A stretch of 11,496 nt of DNA from Thermodesulfobacteriota bacterium (GTDB lineage Bacteria; Desulfobacterota; Desulfobacteria; Desulfobacterales; RPRI01). Positions 6,468 through 11,496 of this stretch are shown in pieces; the stretch's first letter is position 1, and each line of letters opens with the position of its first letter. The stretch spans positions 1 through 11,496 of the forward strand of contig JAUPLM010000133.1 in assembly GCA_030836965.1 (NCBI GenBank), given 5' to 3'. The translations under genes were made by a program, and so were the position numbers. The notes below the pieces were generated by a model, which saw only the letters and a list, made by a program, of their open reading frames with translations, was not told the origin of the DNA and did not search any database.

Positions 6468-8576
6468 TTACTTGCTTTCAAATACGGCTGAACCGTTCCA
6501 GCCGTCAGGGGGAGGGGATAGTTTTAATTTTTCAATTCTTTTCAGATAGAGACCGGACGGACCGTCAGAAGGGTTAATTGCAAGCGATTTTTCAAGTAGT
6601 TTTTCAGCTGTATCCCATTGTCTGTTCCTGTACGCGTAAAGCCCTTCATGAAATATATTCAGTGAATCGATGAGCTTTGTATCGACTTTTCCGGCATAAC
6701 CTGCAACCTCAAATATAGTGACAAAATTCTCTTTTCCTTTTACCCTGACAATGTCAAGTTCTCTCAGGAGAAATTTGCCTTTCAAGGCGGGTATGGCGGA
6801 TTCTCCGGCAATGATATTCGTGCCGTAAACCTTGTTCAAGCTTTCGAGCCGTGATGCCAGATTTACCGCGTCTCCTATGATTGTATAATCCATGAATTCA
6901 TGGCTTCCGAGATTCCCTATGGTTACTACTCCTGTATTGAGGCCGATTCCTATATTCAACCTGTCCACACCTTTTATCTCCGAAAGTCTCAGATTTTTAA
7001 GCGCGATGAGCATTTCAAGCGATGCTTCCGCTGCCTTGATTGAATGGTCCGGGAAATAAACCGGGGCTCCGAAAAAGGCCATTATCGCATCGCCCATCAG
7101 CTTATCAAGTGTTCCTCCGTATTTGAAAACAACCGGGATCATTGCATCGAAGTAAGTGTTAAGCAGACGGCTTGTATCGTTTGCCCCAAGCTCTTCGGAG
7201 AGAGTTGTAAAACCTCTCAAATCCGAAAAGAGAATCGACACCTCCTGCGTGTGCCCCTTGAGAGTAGCCTCAATATCGCCTTTAATAAGATTATCCACAA
7301 CGCCGGGTGAAACATAACGTCCGAATAGTCCGGTTACAAATGCGGTTTTCTTTTTGTCGAAGTGCTTCTGAACCATTATACCGGCAACAAACTGGAGGAT
7401 AGTAATTCCGATGAAAGGAGAGATATCTATCCAGACGAGCCTTCTTAAAAACATGAGATGGGAAAATAAAATTACCAGGGCGATACTTACACAAAAAAGA
7501 ATAACTTCTCCCGCAAAGCCTATTGCGGGGATATAAAAAACCAGGCCCGCAAGACCAGCGATTACGGTCAGAAGCAGAATTCTGTTTTCAGGCATCTTTT
7601 TTATGAATTCACCGCTCAGTATGGTTTCTATGGCATACGCGTGACATGATATTCCCGGGTCTTTTCCGCCAAGAGTGTCTTCAACCACGGATCCGAACTT
7701 TTCTTCATATTCACTGGCAGGGCTGTAGAATCTTGTAAAGGGAGTGCTGAAGAAATCCTTCTGGGTTACGAGGCTGCTTCCTATAATTATGATCTTGCCT
7801 TTTACTTTGTCAGGTGAAAAACGATTCATAACCGCATCTGCGTACGACATCCGTTCGAAGGAAGTATAGTCACCTTTGTAGTTGATTAAGAGTTCCGGAT
7901 AGGGGAGGCGAAGTCGCTTTCCGGCTTCTGAACCCATTTCGAAAAAATCCCTGCCGGAAAAATCAAGGGAGAAATCCAGGTTTAAATAAGACCTGACAAT
8001 CTCCAGGGAGAAGGAAGGGGATAATTGGAGATTTCCGTCCGGAAGCGGTTTCGCGTCTAAAAAACGGATTTTCCGGAGGATTTCATCCTCGTCAAGAGGA
8101 ACGTCGATGAATCCGTCACCTATCATGCCGTCCCTGAAAATTTGAATGGGCAGTATTTCGCCCGCAGGAGAAGCCGAAACCCTCGCAAGAACAACGTTGT
8201 TGTTTTCGCTGATTGCCGCTGCAAGCGATGCATCGGATTCAGGATTAAGGTCAGGGGATGAAAGAACCAGGTCGAGACCTATTATTTCAGCGCCGGCCCT
8301 GGTGAGATTGTAAATAGCTTGAGCGATCTGATCTCTCGACCATGTCTCCTTGTGTCTTTTTAGTTCAACGGCGCTCTTTTCATCCATCAGGACAAGAAGT
8401 ATTTTGCCGGAGACCTTTTCCTTTCCGCGCCATTTTACGTGAAGGTCATAAATATAGTTGTCGCTTCTTTTTAAAAAGCCGTATTTATAAGAAAAACAGA
8501 CACCGGATATTAAAACGGCCGTTATAAGAATCGAAAATATTATCTGAATGCGGTGAAGACGTTTAGCGGATATCAT
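6468..8576 (-). CDS. Membrane adenylate cyclase with periplasmic CHASE2 sensor
   Basis: Predicted to make cAMP from ATP in response to a periplasmic signal. The 702 residues read as a transmembrane helix (about 11-30), a periplasmic CHASE2-like domain (about 36-325), and three further membrane helices (about 331-350, 354-377, 382-402). A class III cyclase domain (about 440-625) and one TPR-like helix pair (about 640-670) follow. The catalytic set is complete. Metal-binding Asp452 is in LFSDLRGFT and Asp496 in KLMGDAIMAFFGAP. Purine-selecting Lys492 and Thr565 form the pair known from CyaC-type adenylate cyclases. Asn572 and Arg576 are in GDAVNLASRLE. That pair favours ATP over GTP. The start ATG at 8576 lies inside the end of the preceding gene (14-base overlap) with no good ribosome site of its own, which suggests translational coupling. 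The CHASE2 ligand is unknown. Confidence 0.9.
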   Translation of the reverse strand: MISAKRLHRIQIIFSILITAVLISGVCFSYKYGFLKRSDNYIYDLHVKWRGKEKVSGKILLVLMDEKSAVELKRHKETWSRDQIAQAIYNLTRAGAEIIGLDLVLSSPDLNPESDASLAAAISENNNVVLARVSASPAGEILPIQIFRDGMIGDGFIDVPLDEDEILRKIRFLDAKPLPDGNLQLSPSFSLEIVRSYLNLDFSLDFSGRDFFEMGSEAGKRLRLPYPELLINYKGDYTSFERMSYADAVMNRFSPDKVKGKIIIIGSSLVTQKDFFSTPFTRFYSPASEYEEKFGSVVEDTLGGKDPGISCHAYAIETILSGEFIKKMPENRILLLTVIAGLAGLVFYIPAIGFAGEVILFCVSIALVILFSHLMFLRRLVWIDISPFIGITILQFVAGIMVQKHFDKKKTAFVTGLFGRYVSPGVVDNLIKGDIEATLKGHTQEVSILFSDLRGFTTLSEELGANDTSRLLNTYFDAMIPVVFKYGGTLDKLMGDAIMAFFGAPVYFPDHSIKAAEASLEMLIALKNLRLSEIKGVDRLNIGIGLNTGVVTIGNLGSHEFMDYTIIGDAVNLASRLESLNKVYGTNIIAGESAIPALKGKFLLRELDIVRVKGKENFVTIFEVAGYAGKVDTKLIDSLNIFHEGLYAYRNRQWDTAEKLLEKSLAINPSDGPSGLYLKRIEKLKLSPPPDGWNGSAVFESK

Positions 8577-9615
8577 TGGATACTTTTGCCAGATACCTCG
8601 GTATGTTTCCCTCTATTCCTCCGATCGGACTTGACACTATTACGATAACCCTGCAATTCTTGAGTATGCGGCTTGAAACATCTTCCTTTTTAAGTTCCTG
8701 AGTGTCTGCAACGCTTATGAGAAGATTTGTGTTCATTAATCCCTGTGCCTGCCTTACATCTTTTACGATATAATTTTTCCGTTTTGCCCTCTTTTCAGGC
8801 TCTCCGGCGACAGCTTCACCGTTTGTGATTATGAATCCCGCTCTTTCAAGTATACTTTCTACGGATTCTTTTTGAGATATCAGACCTTCTTTTGGCTCAT
8901 CCGAAACAACATATTTTGCCATACCCCTTTGAATCAGGGCTGATTCATCCGTCATCCCCGGTTCATAAACTACTTCACCGGTTTCACTCAGTATTTTAGG
9001 GAAAACAGCAGGCTTTACGCGTCCTTCTTTCGGAAGATCCCTTGCATCCAGTACAAGCCACGGTTTTTCTTCATCTTCAATAACAGATTCGGCGGAGGGT
9101 TTCGGCAGGTTCATCCAGTCAAAGGGCACCGTTTTCAAACCTGTTATCAGCATTGAAGTCAGCCCTTCGACTCCGGTCAGCGGCGCTATTAACGTGACTT
9201 TGTAATAAGGCTGCTTCTCATTTTTTATGAGTTCCGTTTTATGCACCCTGTACCGGACAAGAGCTTTCAGTTCGATGACTACGCGGTCTTTTCCGAGTGT
9301 TTCAAGTGTGCGCCGGTCATCAAGGCGGACTCCTGCGGCAACCTTGAGAATGTTCCCGGCTGCTATAACATGGGCTGCCCTGAGCGCGATTGCATCAGAA
9401 TCTTTATTAAGATGAAGATAGCCTCTTCCAACACCGTAAATAAGTCCGTTATCCCAATCAATACTTCCATTTGGATATGTTTCAATAAAAGGTGAGAACC
9501 TTTCATCTTCGATGCTCGATGAAAAAGCAGGAAGGAAAAGGATAATAAGGATAACGCATGCGATGGTTTTCCACTTGAATTTCTTCTCCGATGTGAAATT
9601 TGAGTCTGGTTTCAT
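8563..9615 (-). CDS. Exported protein with LPP20/FlgT-like features, function unknown
   Basis: Predicted secreted protein of 350 residues from the ATG at 9615, which has a strong GGAGGAG ribosome site; an upstream in-frame ATG at 9651 has none. A basic stretch (KKFKWK, residues 11-16) leads into a hydrophobic segment (about 18-31) ending PAFSSS. This is a signal peptide or anchor with no lipobox cysteine. An alanine-rich helix (about 75-96, ALRAAHVIAAGNILKVAAGV) resembles the LPP20/FlgT N-terminal pattern. WLVLDARDL (186-194), then KPAVFPKILSETGEVVYE (201-218) and ILKNCRVIVIV near 317-327, recall the C-terminal parts of such proteins. The assignment is by eye and tentative; no enzyme motif is visible. 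It is the first gene of a pair with the cyclase, whose start it overlaps by 14 bases. It is divergent from a CsgG-like lipoprotein gene. Confidence 0.7.
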   Translation of the reverse strand: MKPDSNFTSEKKFKWKTIACVILIILFLPAFSSSIEDERFSPFIETYPNGSIDWDNGLIYGVGRGYLHLNKDSDAIALRAAHVIAAGNILKVAAGVRLDDRRTLETLGKDRVVIELKALVRYRVHKTELIKNEKQPYYKVTLIAPLTGVEGLTSMLITGLKTVPFDWMNLPKPSAESVIEDEEKPWLVLDARDLPKEGRVKPAVFPKILSETGEVVYEPGMTDESALIQRGMAKYVVSDEPKEGLISQKESVESILERAGFIITNGEAVAGEPEKRAKRKNYIVKDVRQAQGLMNTNLLISVADTQELKKEDVSSRILKNCRVIVIVSSPIGGIEGNIPRYLAKVSNDIR

Positions 9616-9620
9616 GATCT

Positions 9621-9627
9621 CTCCTCC
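9621..9627 (-). promoter_or_regulatory. Ribosome binding site of the LPP20-like gene
   Basis: On the minus strand GGAGGAG ends 5 bases before the ATG at 9615. It selects that codon over the upstream in-frame ATG at 9651. Confidence 0.8.
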
Positions 9628-9659
9628 CGGATGGAAAATATGGAGTTTCATATCAGTCT

Positions 9660-9687
9660 ATTATCATATTATTATGCTGCACTTCAA
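9660..9687 (-). promoter_or_regulatory. Candidate promoter for the LPP20-like gene and cyclase
   Basis: Read on the minus strand, TTGAAG (9682-9687) lies 16 bases before GATAAT (9660-9665), five of six matches at the -10 box. Transcription would start near 9653, giving a leader of about 40 bases. This is a motif match in an AT-rich region, so it is uncertain. Confidence 0.35.
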
Positions 9688-9846
9688 TTCTTTTAGTAAG
9701 TTATAGATTATTTCATGTGTTTTTCTACTCCTCAAGTGGGTCCTGAAATGAGTCACGTTTAACTGAGCTCGGTATACCGGAGAATATATCATTTGTTTGG
9801 ATAATAAATGTGAATTTTGATACATATATCCTGAGACTTTTTACTC
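9688..9846. other. Divergent intergenic region holding a perfect 10-base palindrome
   Basis: The 309 bases between the divergent genes at 9615 and 9925 hold no convincing reading frame. Apart from the two candidate promoters at its flanks, the notable element is the palindrome CGGTATACCG (9770-9779). It can extend to CTC and GAG outer arms if one G is bulged. Its central location would suit an operator serving both directions, but nothing in the window names the regulator. Confidence 0.35.
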
Positions 9847-9875
9847 TTGATAATATAGGTATATGAGTGTAAAAA
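9847..9875 (+). promoter_or_regulatory. Candidate promoter for the CsgG-like lipoprotein gene
   Basis: TTGATA (9847-9852) lies 17 bases before TAAAAA (9870-9875). Spacing is ideal but the -10 match is moderate and the region is AT-rich, so chance matches are likely. The leader would be about 43 bases. Confidence 0.3.
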
Positions 9876-9924
9876 TAACAACTAAATCCCGTAAAAAAAT
9901 TATATCATAATGAACTGAGCCTGA

Positions 9925-11274
9925 ATGAATGCAATAAAACTCTATTTCGGAATTTTACTTATAAGTATCATATCGTTGTCCGGTTGCGGAGGGGCAGCCG
10001 TATCTGAGAAGGCGGGCCCAAAAGCAATGACCGGTAATAATGAGGCAATTCCTGTTTATGAGGGGTACATAGGTGAAAACTCCGATTCAGTCAAATCGCG
10101 GAAAAAACTGGGTGTCTGGTATTTGAAAACAGGACGCCTGAATGAGGCTGTTTCTGAGTTTGAAAATACCCTGAAAAACGAACCCGGAGAGCCTTTTGCG
10201 ACCTATTATCTCGGTCTTGCTTATTTGAACAAGGAGAATTATGAAAAAACAATTAAGATATGGGAAGGTTACAGAAACAAGAACAATCCTCTAATTGAGG
10301 AAGAAATAAGGCGTCAGCTTACATTGCTGAGAATCGTCCATAGTCGACAATATGCCGCAAAAGCTCTTGTTGAAGAGAAGAAGCTGATGGCCGTCAGGCC
10401 GGATGCCAATACGATTGCAGTCTGCTATTATCAGGATCTTTCACACGACAAGAGCCTGCGGGCTTTTCAGAAAGGACTTACGGCAATGGTGATTTCAGAT
10501 CTGGCAAAGATCAAATCGATCAAAGTGGTTGAAAGAGTCAGACTGCAGGCTTTACTGGAAGAGATGAAGCTCGGACAGACAGGCATAGTTGATCCGAAGA
10601 CGGCTCCGAGAGTAGGAAGGCTTCTCGGCGCCCGGAATGTAATATTCGGAAATCTGGCTTTAGGAAGTATAAAAGCCACGACAACTCTGGCCTCTGCCGA
10701 TCAGGGAACCATTAAAGGCAGCGTGACCGCATCTGTTGATACGGAGAGATTTTTTGAGCTTCCTGCGTTTATCATAAGGGATATAGCGGGAATTATGAAA
10801 ATAGAACTCACGGATGAAGAGAAAAAGGGAATCGGTGTGCCGCATACAAAAGTTTACAAGGCTTTGGTATATTTCGGTAATGCTCTTGATGCCCTTGATA
10901 AGGGAAGATGGAAAGAAGCAAATGATTATTTAGGCATGGCACTTCAGGAAGATCCTATGTTTGATCTTGCCCGAAACGCTGCCGGTATGTGCCCGGGCGC
11001 TGATTCTCCGGACATCGGCGCTGTTTTAAACATGTCTTCATCTAAGCTTTCATCCCGTATCGAAAGATCTGTGAGCACTGCGGTCGGCATACAGAATGTG
11101 AGTGATAAACCATTTACAGAATATCTGCCGGATGGATATACGGTGCCGGATGTTTTAGGGATAGATATAGGCGGGACAGGGATCAACCCTATAGGCAGTG
11201 AGACAGTGGTTCCGACGGAGACAGAAGTGCCGGTTTATCCGGTATATCCGCAGGGCGGGCCCACTTACCCGTAA
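9925..11274 (+). CDS. Lipoprotein with TPR repeats and a CsgG-like domain
   Basis: Predicted outer-envelope lipoprotein of 449 residues. A hydrophobic signal peptide ends in the lipobox LSGC with Cys21. The next residues are Gly-Gly rather than Asp, so it would be sorted to the outer membrane if the enterobacterial Lol rule applies. Two TPR-like units follow (about 57-90 and 92-118), then a CsgG/LpoB-like domain (about 160-300). That domain contains NTIAVCYYQDLS (162-173), VVERVRLQALLEEMKLGQTG (201-220) and GRLLGARNVIFGNL (231-244). A third TPR-like unit is at about 309-345, and the tail (428-449) is rich in Pro, Val and Tyr. CsgG-type domains occur in curli secretion pores and in activators of peptidoglycan synthesis; nothing here chooses between them. 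No curli subunit gene is present. The ATG at 9925 has a poor ribosome site, but the signal peptide fits this start. It is divergent from the LPP20-like gene and followed by another lipoprotein gene. Confidence 0.85.
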   Translation: MNAIKLYFGILLISIISLSGCGGAAVSEKAGPKAMTGNNEAIPVYEGYIGENSDSVKSRKKLGVWYLKTGRLNEAVSEFENTLKNEPGEPFATYYLGLAYLNKENYEKTIKIWEGYRNKNNPLIEEEIRRQLTLLRIVHSRQYAAKALVEEKKLMAVRPDANTIAVCYYQDLSHDKSLRAFQKGLTAMVISDLAKIKSIKVVERVRLQALLEEMKLGQTGIVDPKTAPRVGRLLGARNVIFGNLALGSIKATTTLASADQGTIKGSVTASVDTERFFELPAFIIRDIAGIMKIELTDEEKKGIGVPHTKVYKALVYFGNALDALDKGRWKEANDYLGMALQEDPMFDLARNAAGMCPGADSPDIGAVLNMSSSKLSSRIERSVSTAVGIQNVSDKPFTEYLPDGYTVPDVLGIDIGGTGINPIGSETVVPTETEVPVYPVYPQGGPTYP

Positions 11275-11315
11275 TAATCGAATACTTTTTTTCCTGGTTA
11301 ACTTAATGCATGAGG

Positions 11316-11345
11316 ATACCCGGCTGATGATTTGCAGCGGGGTAT
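11316..11345 (+). other. Stem-loop between the two lipoprotein genes
   Basis: ATACCC (11316-11321) pairs with GGGTAT (11340-11345) and GCTG (11323-11326) with CAGC (11335-11338). A single G-G mismatch separates the two stems, and the loop is 8 bases. No T run follows on either strand, so it is not a standard intrinsic terminator. It could adjust the relative amounts of the two lipoprotein messages by RNA stability; that is inference. Confidence 0.4.
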
Positions 11346-11381
11346 GAAAATAAGAATAAAAAGTAACAGGGTGCATGTATC

Positions 11382-11386
11382 GGAGG
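11382..11386 (+). promoter_or_regulatory. Ribosome binding site of the partial lipoprotein
   Basis: GGAGG ends 8 bases before the ATG at 11395, a near-ideal Shine-Dalgarno and much stronger than that of the preceding gene. Confidence 0.8.
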
Positions 11387-11394
11387 TGGTTTAT

Positions 11395-11496
11395 ATGATA
11401 AATATTAAGAATATTTTATTCGGATTTATGATAACTGGTTTTATATTTTTGATAGGTTGCGGAGGGATGGCTGAATTGACCAAGGCTGAACTTAAA
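11395..11496 (+). CDS. Small lipoprotein, N-terminal 34 residues only
   Basis: The reading frame opens at 11395 behind a strong ribosome site and runs off the right edge after 34 codons. The start MINIKN is followed by a hydrophobic stretch and the lipobox LIGC with Cys22, then GGMAELTKAEL. The position and form of the lipobox (hydrophobic stretch, then GCGG) repeat those of the preceding CsgG-like lipoprotein. It is therefore probably a partner in the same transcript or a paralogue. The mature domain lies outside the window, so no function can be given. Confidence 0.8.
   Translation, partial: MINIKNILFGFMITGFIFLIGCGGMAELTKAELK

Noticed and set aside
9616..9651. ATG at 9651 as the start of the LPP20-like gene
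   Set aside because: It lacks a ribosome site and would put 12 polar residues before a normal signal peptide, while a strong GGAGGAG precedes the ATG at 9615.
9730..9782. Possible end of an insertion element in the divergent intergenic region
   Set aside because: The stretch looked unlike its AT-rich surroundings, but there is no matching inverted end, target duplication or transposase fragment in the window.
11250..11275. Terminator formed by CGGG and CCCG at the end of the CsgG-like gene
   Set aside because: The four-pair stem lies inside the coding end, and the nearest T run is more than 15 bases away.

Overview
This window looks like chromosomal DNA from a Gram-negative bacterium. The evidence is two lipoprotein-type exported products, an envelope-type CsgG-like protein, and O-antigen/exopolysaccharide nucleotide-sugar genes. 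The moderate GC content, a CHASE2-type class III cyclase and short degenerate tandem repeats between genes would suit a Desulfobacterota (former deltaproteobacterial) lineage. That placement is inference; no marker in the window proves it.

Layout. (1) Positions 1-1451, minus strand: tadA (tRNA adenosine deaminase), then 89 bases later purA (adenylosuccinate synthetase). purA runs off the left edge after 300 codons. (2) Positions 1524-1693, plus strand: a well-formed promoter, a tRNA-Arg with anticodon ACG and an intrinsic terminator. This tRNA is the classic substrate of TadA and lies head-to-head with tadA. (3) Positions 1718-6443, plus strand: five sugar-nucleotide genes. gmd and fcl turn GDP-mannose into GDP-L-fucose; rfbA, rfbC and rfbD cover three of the four steps to dTDP-L-rhamnose. 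The second step (rfbB/rmlB) is absent, as is any glycosyltransferase. A double array of short tandem repeats (period 8, then period 7) fills the gmd-fcl gap. (4) Positions 6468-9615, minus strand and convergent with rfbD: an exported protein with LPP20/FlgT-like features, then a membrane adenylate cyclase with a periplasmic CHASE2 sensor. The two genes overlap by 14 bases. (5) Positions 9925-11496, plus strand and divergent from block 4: a TPR + CsgG-like lipoprotein, then the start of a second small lipoprotein cut by the right edge.

How the parts may work together. Block 3 supplies activated deoxy sugars for surface polysaccharide. Blocks 4 and 5 together resemble an envelope module: exported LPP20-like protein, CsgG/LpoB-like lipoprotein, second lipoprotein, and a cyclase whose sensor faces the periplasm. 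A functional link among these is inferred from gene order and overlap only. No phage, insertion sequence, CRISPR array or defence system was seen. The least explained parts are the cyclase/LPP20-like/lipoprotein neighbourhood and the twin tandem-repeat array.
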